Made by a program: the position numbers and the translations under genes. DNA of 64,000 bases. Origin: Nostoc sp. FACHB-892 (GTDB lineage Bacteria; Cyanobacteriota; Cyanobacteriia; Cyanobacteriales; Nostocaceae). The stretch's first letter is position 1. Each line of letters opens with the position of its first letter. Location: the NCBI RefSeq assembly GCF_014698795.1, contig NZ_JACJTR010000012.1, positions 62,001 through 126,000 on the forward strand, in the 5' to 3' direction. The notes beneath the pieces are model-generated. The model saw only the letters and a program-made list of their open reading frames with translations. It was not told the DNA's origin and did not search any database. Shown in pieces: positions 48,996 to 58,468 of the stretch.

Positions 48996-50435
48996 TTAAT
49001 AAATCCCCGTCCAAGAGCGTAGCATAGGAATAATATAAGAAATAGGTGCTTTTTCTCCGACTTTCACTTGAACAGAGGTAGTTGTGCCGGAAGATATTTT
49101 TAAGGCTGGGCCATCAGATGATGACCATTTGTAACCACTTATTGATGTAGGGTTTTCTTGGAGTTGGACAAAAGCTTGTACCTGACCTTCACCTTTACCC
49201 GCGAGACTGGCGGCTATTTCTTTGTTACCAACGATCGCTGTAATATCTTGTGTAGTTACCGGAAATGAAGAAATATCTGCGATTGTTCCGACAATGCCAC
49301 CTTCGCGTTCACGTTTGGCAAAGCTGGGAGTCACTTGTACAGCCATTCCTGGCTTGATTTGCTTCCCATCTTTATTAGCAAAGTAAACAAGACTCACAAG
49401 TTTTGAATTTGGCTGTTCAGCTTCAATTGAACCCAAGCGAATACCCGGATTCATCATTTGACCAGGAACAACACTTACTTCTAGAATATGACCATTGTAT
49501 TTGCTAATGATTCTACTTTCTTGAGATAGTTGCAGTTCTAATTGGGCAATACGGCGCTTTATTTCCTGAATTTGATTAGTTTTATCAATTGATTGCTTCA
49601 GGTCTTGTTCGCGTAGTTTAGTATTTTGAATATTGATATCTTTAATTTTGGTTTTAATTTCGTCAATTCTATTCAGATTTTCCAGATATTCTCGTTGCGT
49701 GGTGGTTTCTTGAATTTCAAGATCCTTCAGTTGCACGTCAATATTTGATAGTTCGCTTTGAGTATTAAAATATTCCTGTTCAGCTTGCACCAGCATATCT
49801 TGGCTGATGACATGCTGCTCAAAAAGCTGACGACGGTTATCAACCCGTCCTTTAAGAGTTTTGAGTAAGTAATTAATTTGTTGTTTGCGCGAATTAATGC
49901 TTTGACGTTTTTGAGCGATCGCTCTTTGTGTCTGATCGCGTAACTTGGGCGCACTTTGCTCTCGGTGCAGATTATTTTCTAAATCCAATTTTTGCTGTCC
50001 AAGAGTGATAATTTGTTGGTCAATCAGCAGCTTTTGTAGCCTATCCGTTTCTTGATTCTGGGTTTGCAACTGTTGCAACTTTACTTGCTCTTGTTGTAGT
50101 TGCTGCTTCAGTGCTGATTGGTCGATTATCCCTAGTACATCACCTTGTTTAATAATATCCCCCGCCTTGACCTTTAGAGTTAGTAATGGGCCAGAACTGG
50201 GTGCTTGAAATTCCACAACATGGTGCGGTTTAATCAAGATACCTTGACCTGTGAGGGTGAGAGGAATTCTACCAAATACACTCCAGATACCAGCCACAGC
50301 AACCACAAAACTCAAAGTAGATAGGGTTAACCAAGCTTGAGGTTTGACAACTTGGATTGCTTGATCTAGTTGTTCTGGTGAAGATAAGCGATCTAGGGCT
50401 TCTGGGCGAAAGATGTGGCTATGTTTTAGTTGCAT
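48996..50435 (-). CDS. NHLP-type bacteriocin secretion protein (HlyD-like adaptor)
   Basis: This 479-aa membrane fusion protein links the ABC exporter to the outer membrane. It has an N-terminal cytoplasmic region, one membrane helix at about 40-60 (LTLSTLSFVVAVAGIWSVFG) and a biotinyl-lipoyl-like half (VEFQAPSSGPLLTLKVKAGD). A long alpha-helical coiled-coil hairpin occupies about 115-290, and the second lipoyl half and beta-barrel follow (ILEVSVVPGQMMNPGI). Start at 50435 follows GAGGAGAACA. It is first of the three exporter genes (adaptor, C39 ABC, second ABC). A 14-bp sequence shared with the precursor upstream region lies at 50508-50521. Confidence 0.92.
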   Translation of the reverse strand: MQLKHSHIFRPEALDRLSSPEQLDQAIQVVKPQAWLTLSTLSFVVAVAGIWSVFGRIPLTLTGQGILIKPHHVVEFQAPSSGPLLTLKVKAGDIIKQGDVLGIIDQSALKQQLQQEQVKLQQLQTQNQETDRLQKLLIDQQIITLGQQKLDLENNLHREQSAPKLRDQTQRAIAQKRQSINSRKQQINYLLKTLKGRVDNRRQLFEQHVISQDMLVQAEQEYFNTQSELSNIDVQLKDLEIQETTTQREYLENLNRIDEIKTKIKDINIQNTKLREQDLKQSIDKTNQIQEIKRRIAQLELQLSQESRIISKYNGHILEVSVVPGQMMNPGIRLGSIEAEQPNSKLVSLVYFANKDGKQIKPGMAVQVTPSFAKREREGGIVGTIADISSFPVTTQDITAIVGNKEIAASLAGKGEGQVQAFVQLQENPTSISGYKWSSSDGPALKISSGTTTSVQVKVGEKAPISYIIPMLRSWTGIY

Positions 50436-50742
50436 TGTTCTCCTCTTTACTGAAAGCGCCTAGAACCTCAAGTCTTCTAGACTTCTAAGATTAAAGTGCG
50501 ATCGGGGAGAACTAGGGGAGAATTAGAGTAAGCGATCGCTTTTGCTGTCTCAATTTGGGTAAGGGTTTGAGCCTCTCAAGATGTCAGAGAATAAGTATTT
50601 ATTGGGATCTCAATCGCCCAAACCCTTGATTTCAATGGGTTTATTTATCCAACAAAGCCACACAACCGATAAAATCTTCTAGCGCAGATATGGCACAAAA
50701 CCTGGTGAGAACAGAGAGAACAAGTTTGCAAGACATTCATCG
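50436..50742. other. Upstream region of the exporter operon
   Basis: There is no gene. It holds the 14-bp shared sequence (50508-50521), a GCGATCGC octamer near 50533, and presumably the exporter promoter. Confidence 0.5.
50508..50521 (-). promoter_or_regulatory. 14-bp sequence shared with the lanthipeptide precursor upstream region (copy 1)
   Basis: AGAACTAGGGGAGA here is identical to 58866-58879. Both lie upstream of minus-strand cluster genes: 73 bases before the HlyD-like start here, about 107 before the distal precursor start there. A common regulator site is an inference. Confidence 0.4.
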
Positions 50743-51633
50743 TCAAACTTCAGCAGAAGGCTCGGACTTGAGCAGGGTTATTGATGCTTTCACAGCAGAA
50801 TGCAAGAATGCCGCAACCTGCTGTTGTTGGGTTTGGGCATTAGCATTTTTAGTGAATTGAGAAGCTTGCAGCACAGCCCCAACCCAGTGTTGGGTATGCC
50901 AAAAAGCCTGACCATCAAGGGTAGGAAGATTGGCTGTGTCTGGATACGGATAAGGAGACACATACCAGTAAGGTTCTTGATAGCTAGTGTCTCCAGGCGA
51001 TAATCCAACCCCGACTGTTGATGGACTCTCATTTTTGGAGTCAGAAAGTGTAATTAGTGTTGCCATATCAAAATGATGGGGCCAAATGTAAATCGCTGAG
51101 GCATTCTCGTTAGTCGTAACAATTTTCTGAAGTAGTCGATGTGCGGTAATGTAGTAATTTGCTAATTCACGCAATTCCACCTCTTGACTGGCATCAAAGG
51201 AGGCTCCGTGAGCAAGGGGATGATTGGGAAAGTCATCAGGTGGATAGTCTAAAAAGACAATTTTGCTGGCATCTATACCGAGTTTAGAAATCTCGTGCTG
51301 GAGCCAATCTAACCCTTCTAGCATTGTCTTTCCATGTAATGGCAAAGATGCGATCGTGTCATGCTGATCATCTATCAACAGTAATGTGAAACTGACTGGG
51401 TTGAGTGCTATTTGAAAGGGCTGGGCTGCTCGAATAGTCGATCCAACAAACGCTTCTAAAACCGGATTCCATACCATGCTGGTGTGGCTGTAATCTGGTA
51501 GAGGCTCTACCAATGCTGCACCCGTTGCGGCAATATATTGAACGGCATAATGCAATTGTAGTTTGCTTTGGGTCAGTTCTTGGGGGTTGATTTTTCCTGT
51601 CATTGTCTCTAGTGTTGTCATAATCATATCCAT
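50743..51633 (-). CDS. Conserved protein of unknown function in the lanthipeptide cluster
   Basis: The protein is 296 aa, soluble, with no signal peptide and no recognised catalytic motif. Notable stretches are LHYAVQYIAATGAALVEPLP, SAIYIWPHHFDMATLITLSD and SYQEPYWYVSPYPYP with FWHTQHWVGAVL, rich in Trp, Tyr, His and Pro and likely to form a compact ligand site. Sequences with this His/Trp-rich pattern occur as hypotheticals in diverse bacteria. The start may be at MTTLETM a few codons in. It lies between the exporter operon and the SDR gene on the same strand. A tailoring role in peptide maturation is possible but unsupported. Confidence 0.65.
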   Translation of the reverse strand: MDMIMTTLETMTGKINPQELTQSKLQLHYAVQYIAATGAALVEPLPDYSHTSMVWNPVLEAFVGSTIRAAQPFQIALNPVSFTLLLIDDQHDTIASLPLHGKTMLEGLDWLQHEISKLGIDASKIVFLDYPPDDFPNHPLAHGASFDASQEVELRELANYYITAHRLLQKIVTTNENASAIYIWPHHFDMATLITLSDSKNESPSTVGVGLSPGDTSYQEPYWYVSPYPYPDTANLPTLDGQAFWHTQHWVGAVLQASQFTKNANAQTQQQQVAAFLHSAVKASITLLKSEPSAEV

Positions 51634-51801
51634 TGGCTAAAAAAGAAAATTTGGTAAGGAACGTGGGGGTAAAGTAGGCAGCTATTAATTTTTCAGATGG
51701 GGTAAAACACCTCTGGTGAAGACTTCGCTCGTCAAAATTACGATTTTGAACTTGCCAAGCGAATTCCTGTAAACTACCAGTGGGCATCAGTTGGGAAAAA
51801 G

Positions 51802-52641
51802 TTACGATAACTGGCGCACATATGGTTTTGAGGCGAGGCGATAGCGGTCTGCGGCATCTACCTGGTTGAAATTTGGGATCATGCTCTGGCGAGCAGCATC
51901 GAAGGTGTTCCACTGCTCCGCATCGAGAAGCGACGGGATGGTGACAGTTTCGCGGCGATCAAAGCCAACAAGGGCGGCGTCCACCAGTTCGTCAACTTTC
52001 ATAGCAGGCGGTAGCGCATTCATATCCCAACCTGAGCGCTCCCAGATTTCCGTCTGCGTTGATGCCGGTAGCACAGCCTGAACATAGACACCTTTGGAAC
52101 CAAGCTCGAAGTGGAGACCCTGGGTGAGGAAGAGGACAAAGGCTTTGGTTGCGCCATAGACAGTCAAACCGAATTCCGGTACTAAGGCAACCGCCGAACT
52201 GATGTTAATGATCGCGCCATCGCCCGCTCTGACGAACCGTGGAGCGACGGCGCTGGCAAGCCGCGTCAGCGCTATGGTGTTGAGGCTGATGATTTTAGCC
52301 ACCTCATCCGGGCTTTGATCTATGAAACTGCTGGCAGCGCTGACACCAGCATTGTTAACCAGGATACTAATGTGCGTGTCAGTACGTAGCCGCTCCTCCA
52401 CCTGGGCGAGTTCACCAGCATCGGTGAGATCGGCCTGAAGGATGTCAACCACCACCCCGGTTTCCCGGCGCAGTCTTTCGGCTAGAGCTTCCATTCGGGC
52501 GTGGTCACGCGCTACCAGCACGAGATCGTAACCACGCTTTGCGAAGCGATCAGCATAGACGGCACCGATTCCACTGGATGCTCCAGTAACGAGCGCGCTC
52601 TTATGTGTCATATTTTTACTGCTCACATTAATACTGCTCAT
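51802..52641 (-). CDS. Short-chain dehydrogenase with higher GC than surroundings
   Basis: This is a 279-aa classical SDR. It has TGASSGIGAVYADRFAKRG at about 20-35, NNAGVSAASSF near 102, the catalytic Ser in NISSAVALVP, YGATKAF with catalytic Tyr and Lys, and PASTQTEIW. Base composition is unlike its neighbours: a sampled 60-base line (52501-52560) has 34 G or C, while adjacent intergenic DNA is near one-third GC. Recent transfer from a higher-GC bacterium is likely. The substrate is unknown. It sits inside the lanthipeptide region but has no established lanthipeptide role. Confidence 0.85.
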   Translation of the reverse strand: MSSINVSSKNMTHKSALVTGASSGIGAVYADRFAKRGYDLVLVARDHARMEALAERLRRETGVVVDILQADLTDAGELAQVEERLRTDTHISILVNNAGVSAASSFIDQSPDEVAKIISLNTIALTRLASAVAPRFVRAGDGAIINISSAVALVPEFGLTVYGATKAFVLFLTQGLHFELGSKGVYVQAVLPASTQTEIWERSGWDMNALPPAMKVDELVDAALVGFDRRETVTIPSLLDAEQWNTFDAARQSMIPNFNQVDAADRYRLASKPYVRQLS

Positions 52642-53284
52642 CTTGTTCTCCGTTAGGTTGGTGAAGCTTGCTGCCCACCTGGTTACATTTCATTCTTCAG
52701 CGATCGCTCAATTTAGACCAGTCAAGTTAATTGAGTTAAAACGCATCTTAACTGTTCGCAGCCTCTTTGCTTGACGGACAGGGGTACTCCGACGATCAAA
52801 CTATTGTACTGATTTCCAAGATCCGTCTATCCTTTGGGCGGCGTTTGATTGATTTGGGGAAAGAATTCGTCTTTTTCTAACAAAACGCTACGCGTTGGCG
52901 GAAGCCTCTCGCAGAGATGGTGGTTCGTTCTATTAGCTATATTTTTCACAACTCAGATAGGATTGCTATAACTGCGATCTCACTTTTAAAGTTGGCTTTC
53001 GTTCCTCAATCCAACAAATACTTACGTTCATCAAAGTCTTTAAATAGGATTGCTATATTCTGTTATAGCTTTTTCTTCCTACTTGACTTCTGCTCAAAAG
53101 CCAATACCCTAAACGAAATATTTATTCTGAAAAACATTTTGTATTTCAGATAACAAAAAAAGTTTATTTTTTATTTCTTAATAAAAAGCTTCTATTTTTA
53201 ATAAAAAATATCCCTGATGGGGGGATTGTTAGCTATTAAATATTATGGTTTTAATTGTTTAACACCTGATTTAGGAATATTTAG
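52642..53284. other. Intergenic region, 643 bases
   Basis: No convincing gene is present (a 78-codon frame at 52917-53153 has no features). It holds a CGCTACGCGTTGGCGGAAGC-type dispersed repeat at about 52886-52905 and a very AT-rich stretch upstream of the PEP-CTERM gene. Confidence 0.5.
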
Positions 53285-54064
53285 ATGTTTACCAAAAAAT
53301 GGAAAGAATTGCTATTGGCACTGGCAATGTTACCTTTGTTTATCCAACCAGTTTCAGCGCATATTATCTGGTTTAATTATGACAATGGAGAATATGATCT
53401 CTTATTTGGTCACCCAGAAGATGGCCCAGAACCTTACGAAACATCTAAATTTAAGCAAGCTACAGCTTATGATTCTAATAGACAAATACTTCCATTTGAT
53501 ATCAATCAGAAAAAAGACGGGCTATCTCTAACTTCAACTTCTAATAGTGAAATCGCAGCATTAACTGGATTTTTTGATAATGGGTATTATGCTAAGGTAG
53601 GCGATGAATCTCGCAGTATTTCCGAACAAGAAATTGGACAATATCAAGACGTTAGCCATTATCTGAAGTATACTAAAGCTCTTTTCGATTGGTCTGACAC
53701 TCTGGCTCAACCATTCAATTTGCCTTTAGAAATCATCTCGTTACAGAATCCTCTTACAGTCAAACCAGGAGAGAACTTGAAAGTTCAAGTTCTTTATGAA
53801 GGAAAACAAATTCCAGATGTGACAGTAGAATATTTAGGCAAAAAGTTAACTGGTGATCAAGATGGTACTTATTTGGTTCCGATTGGTGATGAAGGATTAC
53901 AACAAATAGAGGCTAGTTACACAGTTACTTCAGCTACCCAACCTAGTATTTCTTACGAAACTGGTTTTACAGCACAAACAACTTCTGTACCTGAGTCATC
54001 GGCATTACTTGGTCTGGGTGTAGTCGGATTACTGGGATTATACAAAAAAAGGTTTTTCGCCTAA
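53285..54064 (+). CDS. DUF4198-like periplasmic protein with PEP-CTERM sorting signal
   Basis: This 259-aa exported protein has a signal peptide ending PVSAH near residue 26, then AHIIWFNYDNGEYDLLFGHP, which resembles the first strand of DUF4198 (often linked to metal uptake). A C-terminal Ig-like fold follows (LTVKPGENLKVQVLYEGKQI). The last 25 residues are a PEP-CTERM signal: VPESSALLGLGVVGLLGLYK then KRFFA. Such proteins are anchored or sorted at the envelope by an exosortase, not seen here. ATG follows AGGAATATTTAG. It is the only + strand gene within the lanthipeptide region. Confidence 0.75.
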   Translation: MFTKKWKELLLALAMLPLFIQPVSAHIIWFNYDNGEYDLLFGHPEDGPEPYETSKFKQATAYDSNRQILPFDINQKKDGLSLTSTSNSEIAALTGFFDNGYYAKVGDESRSISEQEIGQYQDVSHYLKYTKALFDWSDTLAQPFNLPLEIISLQNPLTVKPGENLKVQVLYEGKQIPDVTVEYLGKKLTGDQDGTYLVPIGDEGLQQIEASYTVTSATQPSISYETGFTAQTTSVPESSALLGLGVVGLLGLYKKRFFA

Positions 54065-54416
54065 AGCATGATTGCGATTTGAATTATCGGAACTTTTTTG
54101 TAGGGAAGGAAAAGCATTAGAAATCAGACAAAATTAGAACAGGGTGGTAGTTTTAATGTCTGTTATCTTAAAGCAATTCTTTAAAAGAAAGCTACCAATT
54201 TAAATCTGTAATTTAAATTAAATCATCCAAGGAGCGCAAGACTTTGCGTTCCTTGGATGAGGAATTAATCTTAGCTGTAAACATACCCTATTAACGTTGA
54301 GTCAGGTAATAGGGTGTGGTCAAAAGCGATTTTTGCGTATAATATAATGTCCGTTTGATTCTTATTAAACTTGAAGAACCCCACCCCACCAAGCACTCAG
54401 GATGCGAATAACAAGC
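54065..54416. other. Intergenic region between convergent genes with a long hairpin
   Basis: There is no gene. A 17-bp stem (54223-54239/54244-54260) lies between the PEP-CTERM gene and lanM and probably terminates one or both. Confidence 0.6.
54223..54260. terminator. 17-bp hairpin between PEP-CTERM gene and lanM
   Basis: TCATCCAAGGAGCGCAA pairs with TTGCGTTCCTTGGATGA (one G-T wobble) around a four-base loop. The intergenic position between convergent genes fits a bidirectional terminator, although no long T-run is present. Confidence 0.6.
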
Positions 54417-57400
54417 TCAATCCCACAACAATATTGAAGGCAAGTCATTGTTAGCTAGACGCAGCAATTGATAACCAATTCCAGATGTACCGGGTAAAAA
54501 GCCGGGATTAAATACAGAATTGGGTAAGTTGGGGAACAATTGATAAGCTCCAGTTCGCTTGGCTCTAGCCACAACATTTGTTGCATTCTGGTGAGCAATT
54601 TGATGCCAATCAGGACGAGAACAGATTTTTGCACCGACTAACAGCACTTCTGCCCTACCGAAGTTACCACAGCACAAGTGATCGATCGCCTGCAAGCCAA
54701 AGTTCTGAGTATTTTGGAGAGCAATTTCAATTTCTTGTTGAATTTCCGGCGTTTCCACGATTCTCAAACTGCCCAAACGCCCCAAACCAATGCCGGCTGA
54801 ACCGTGACACCACTTATTTGCAAAGTCAGGTTGTCCTGATTGTCCCATTCTGCGGAAATCGGGCCAGTTGGCAGTGGATTGGCAAAAGACGCTACGCTCA
54901 TACTCAATTCCTGCTAAACCTGCTTCTAAGTACTTGCTCTCCAAGGTAACATCATAAAGTCTAAGTAATGCATAGGAGATACCTGCGGCTCCATGAGAGA
55001 AGCCGGTTAAGGGCTTGTCCCAAAAAGTATGCCAAGCTTTGGGCGCACCATTGTGGCTAACTTGACGGTTGAGCAAATGTTGTCCACAAGCGATCGCATT
55101 TTCTAAAACGGCTGCTTCCCCTGTGATTTGATGCAGGGACAATAACCCTAGAATTGCCCCAGCCGATCCACTCATAATATCCAAATGTTCATCCGCAGCA
55201 ATTAGTTCCGGTGTCATCAAATCGGCTAATACTTGAGCGTCTTGCAATAGAGTTGCATCTTTCAAAAATTGGCTAACTTTCACCAGGCTATAGATCATTG
55301 AGCCTAAACCTGTTGCGCCACCAACGCCCATTAAACGAGCCATGCGTTGCCAAGTTTCTAGGTCAATGGTGTGGATTTGGCGGCGCAGAGATTGCAATGT
55401 TCTAAATGCTAAATCACGGTAACGGGAATCACCAGTTACTTGACTGAGCGCAGCTAAAAACAAGGCAACTCCAGAGCGTCCGTCAGAAAGACAATTATTC
55501 AATACTTGCAGTTGATATCGTTCGGCACGAGGCACAAAGTCTAAACCAATCCAGTTAACGCTTCCATCAGGGTCAGAAATAGCTTTGGTTTCAAGTTGAG
55601 TGGCGATTTCTTTGGCTTCGGCAATCAACTGTTCTGAACTCAGCAACGGTAACGATTGGGCTTGCCATTGCCCACCCTGGCGGCTGGAGGTGGTTGCGAT
55701 CTTGGCATCGAAGGAGCCTTGAATAATCGCTATTTGCCGAGCTAGGTCGGTTTCATCCAGAGATTGTAACTGGTTGAGCAGGTCTTGATAACTGGATTGC
55801 TTGAAGTAGTTGGGAATAGTTGGATAACCGTTTAAACTGAGTTCATCAATAACAGCGCTAGCCGTGAAGAAGGGAATATCCAATTGTTCCATCGCTCGTA
55901 ATTCTGCGCTCAAAACGGGAAAGGCGTTTGGTCTTTCCTGAGCAACTAGAAAAGCACGACTGAGAACATCGAGTTGAATGCTGTAATCTACCCCATGTTT
56001 GAGATGATCAGGTGACAAAGTTTTTTGGAGGATGATGCCATAGATCCTGGTGTTGCGGAAGATAAAGCGCACCTGCTGATTTTGCATAGCAGACAGCAAA
56101 CTTTGGCGTGAAAGTAAGAAATCTTTGTGCGCCATCAGAAAGCGATACATCTGCTCAAATCCATCGTTGATTTGTTGTTGATAATCATTTGGAGACAGAG
56201 CAACTCCATCCAAAAACGGCACATTTTTCGCAATCGGCACCGTGACCAACTCAGGTAACAGGTGCATATTATCTGTATTAATATTTTGCCAGCGCGGCAC
56301 TTTGCGGCGAGATAGTCGGGGATCTGTGCTACCTAACCCGCTAATATCATATGCGACGCTGCGATCGCCACTAAAGTCCCAACGCGGTAAAAGTCCGGTG
56401 CGGAGTACGGAATCCCAAAATTGTCGTGTGGCGGTTGTTTCAAAATCTTGGGTAAGCGGTGAGTCTTCAATGAGATTCGGTTCATGGTGCAGAAGTGTTT
56501 CCATGTCAATCAGCACCAGATGTTCGCCATTGGCAATTAAGTTTTCGTAATGGCAATCTGTGGCTCTGAGGGCATACAGCACACACAACAACATTCCAGA
56601 ACGTTGATAGAATCGTTTCGCAGCTGCTTGATCAACACAAGGCAACTGTTCAACATTTTCCACCCAACCGTAACCGTTGCGTTCAAGTACTTGAATGACT
56701 TTAAAATCTAAGAGATTGCTGTGTTGATTGCACCAATCCAAAAATTGATTAAAAACAACTTCTAATCCTAAATCTTTGGGTTTATAAACAAGTTTAAGTC
56801 CAGATTCAAAGGTGAGCAAAATTACCGCTCGTCCGCGCTTGTGCGAGTCGGAAATAGAGGCTTGAATTTTGGCAACTTTGTTTTGAGAAAATGGGGCGAT
56901 CGCTTCGTTAAAAGTTCGCTGAATATCTGTCCTATCTGCAACTAAACGTTCAATAAATTCAGCAGTGAACTCAACCCAAAAATTGACGGCTGTTGCCACT
57001 AACCGACCGAGAACTGGATATTTTTGGAAGAACGCCAGCATTCCATCTTCCAGGAGTTGATTGACGAACTTGGTGTAGTGAGTGTTATTGTTTAGTGTCT
57101 CCAGTCCCAGTAAGCCGAGCAAGTTTTGACCAAAGGGACGCACTTGAGAAAATTCAAAATCTAATGTTTTAGTGCAAAGTTCTGCTAATCGTTGCAGTAA
57201 ACTACGTTCTAGAGAACTGTAAGCAGCTTGGGAAAGAATCGATAAGGGAAGACACTCTTGGGTGAATTGACTGTCGCAGCGAGTCAGTAATTGCTGTCTG
57301 GCTACCAAGATAGCAGGCAAAAGGATATCTTCAAAGGTGATAGGATTTTGTGAATCGATTGGTAGAAATAGTTCGGTTGCAGAATCGAATTTTGTAGCGG

Positions 57401-57725
57401 TTTGAATGATTTCCTGCAAGGTTTCTGCCCACTCAGGCAAAGGTTGATCGGCAAGCAACTCGATAGTTCCCAATCTGGAACTAACAGTATCGAGGTCTAG
57501 TCCTTCCCACTGTAAGCGTTTGTGCAAAGTGTCCCATTTGCCTTCTGCTACAACTTGACACCAGCGATCGCGCCGACGGTTAATTTCTTGTTCATTGACT
57601 TGCTCGACATCAATTGCAAATCTGCTTTCATCAAGACGCTCCCAGAGAAAGCTAGCATTGGCAGCGATCGCCCTTAAATCGTCTGATGTTTTCTGTTGGG
57701 ATAAGCGAACAACTTGTTGAACCAT
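54417..57725 (-). CDS. lanM: Type 2 lanthipeptide synthetase LanM
   Basis: This bifunctional enzyme phosphorylates and eliminates Ser/Thr to dehydro residues, then adds Cys thiols to form lanthionine rings. The dehydratase half (about 90-650) has kinase-like stretches KRGRAVILLTFESGLKLVYK, DCHYENLIANGEHLVLIDME and GLGSTDPRLSRRKVP. The LanC-like half (about 730-1095) has the zinc ligands in WCHGSAGIGLGRL and CCGNFGRAE, and HGAAGISYALL. The ATG at 57725 has AGGA eight bases upstream and gives 1102 aa; ATG at 57740 adds five residues. Two precursor genes lie just upstream on the same strand. Confidence 0.95.
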   Translation of the reverse strand: MVQQVVRLSQQKTSDDLRAIAANASFLWERLDESRFAIDVEQVNEQEINRRRDRWCQVVAEGKWDTLHKRLQWEGLDLDTVSSRLGTIELLADQPLPEWAETLQEIIQTATKFDSATELFLPIDSQNPITFEDILLPAILVARQQLLTRCDSQFTQECLPLSILSQAAYSSLERSLLQRLAELCTKTLDFEFSQVRPFGQNLLGLLGLETLNNNTHYTKFVNQLLEDGMLAFFQKYPVLGRLVATAVNFWVEFTAEFIERLVADRTDIQRTFNEAIAPFSQNKVAKIQASISDSHKRGRAVILLTFESGLKLVYKPKDLGLEVVFNQFLDWCNQHSNLLDFKVIQVLERNGYGWVENVEQLPCVDQAAAKRFYQRSGMLLCVLYALRATDCHYENLIANGEHLVLIDMETLLHHEPNLIEDSPLTQDFETTATRQFWDSVLRTGLLPRWDFSGDRSVAYDISGLGSTDPRLSRRKVPRWQNINTDNMHLLPELVTVPIAKNVPFLDGVALSPNDYQQQINDGFEQMYRFLMAHKDFLLSRQSLLSAMQNQQVRFIFRNTRIYGIILQKTLSPDHLKHGVDYSIQLDVLSRAFLVAQERPNAFPVLSAELRAMEQLDIPFFTASAVIDELSLNGYPTIPNYFKQSSYQDLLNQLQSLDETDLARQIAIIQGSFDAKIATTSSRQGGQWQAQSLPLLSSEQLIAEAKEIATQLETKAISDPDGSVNWIGLDFVPRAERYQLQVLNNCLSDGRSGVALFLAALSQVTGDSRYRDLAFRTLQSLRRQIHTIDLETWQRMARLMGVGGATGLGSMIYSLVKVSQFLKDATLLQDAQVLADLMTPELIAADEHLDIMSGSAGAILGLLSLHQITGEAAVLENAIACGQHLLNRQVSHNGAPKAWHTFWDKPLTGFSHGAAGISYALLRLYDVTLESKYLEAGLAGIEYERSVFCQSTANWPDFRRMGQSGQPDFANKWCHGSAGIGLGRLGSLRIVETPEIQQEIEIALQNTQNFGLQAIDHLCCGNFGRAEVLLVGAKICSRPDWHQIAHQNATNVVARAKRTGAYQLFPNLPNSVFNPGFLPGTSGIGYQLLRLANNDLPSILLWD

Positions 57726-57944
57726 AGCTGCATTCCTCATGATAGAGTTAAAAGGTAAGTATTAATTATGATCTACGTTTTAATAGTTGGCATTAAGAAC
57801 AATAGCGTTCGTCTAAGTACTAATTAGGTAAGCATAATTAAAATAATTTGTAATTCTTAATTGAATCAGTTGGGGTACAAGTCCCCAACCGATAAAGACC
57901 ACAAACTTAGCAATTTGGTGGATTATTTCACCAAAAAGTATGAA

Positions 57945-58235
57945 TTACGAAAGATAGCAGTGTCCGCCACCACAGCCGGCTGTGTGACATAGTTTGGGGG
58001 CACTATCAGCAATTGCTCCGCCACTAACACTGAGTAATTCTTCTTCACTTAGTTCGTTTGAGTCCACAAAGGTCAGTTCTGAAAGCATTTGAGCTACGCT
58101 TTCGGCTGTGAAAGTATAACCTTTTTCTGCACTGGCAATTAGCAACAGCTTGATGGCTTCTGTTTGGCTAACTGCTGCTTGCATATTCTCGCGTAGTTGG
58201 CTATTTTGGAGTAGGCTTTTAATTTGTGGCAACAT
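57945..58235 (-). CDS. Lanthipeptide precursor, Nif11-type leader (precursor A)
   Basis: This 96-aa precursor has a helical acidic leader of 73 residues ending ELSEEELLSVSGG, the double-Gly site expected for the C39 transporter. The core is 23 residues: AIADSAPKLCHTAGCGGGHC then YLS. It has Cys at core positions 10, 15 and 20 and Ser/Thr at 5, 12 and 23, so at most three rings could form. AGGAG lies eight to nine bases before the ATG. It is 96 aa, exactly the length of precursor B, and shares the leader and core start DSAPKLCHT. lanM starts about 220 bases downstream. Confidence 0.88.
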   Translation of the reverse strand: MLPQIKSLLQNSQLRENMQAAVSQTEAIKLLLIASAEKGYTFTAESVAQMLSELTFVDSNELSEEELLSVSGGAIADSAPKLCHTAGCGGGHCYLS

Positions 58236-58468
58236 AGTTTTGTTCTCCTAAAGTTGGTGTAATACTTATTAAGTCAGTTTCCTCTTTCTCTTGGTAAAAG
58301 CAAAGAGGGAATTTGTTATGTAGCATCTTCTTCTGCGTTGAGCCTCAGTATCAAGTATGGAAATTATCCAAATTAAAATATTGGAAAAGCTGGCTCTAAA
58401 AAGTCGTTTTAGAAAAACAACCTGATGGAGGTTACAATGCTAAGAAAAAGAGAAGCTACATACTTTTC

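Noticed and set aside
51368..51913. 181-codon minus-strand frame overlapping the SDR and unknown genes
   Set aside because: It overlaps two better-supported genes on the same strand in another frame, and its sequence has no conserved family pattern.
51802..52641. SDR gene as a lanthionine-modifying reductase
   Set aside because: Known dehydro-residue reductases of lanthipeptides belong to other families; only gene proximity supports this, so no role is claimed.
52917..53153. 78-codon plus-strand frame before the PEP-CTERM gene
   Set aside because: It begins within a dispersed repeat and shows no conserved features.
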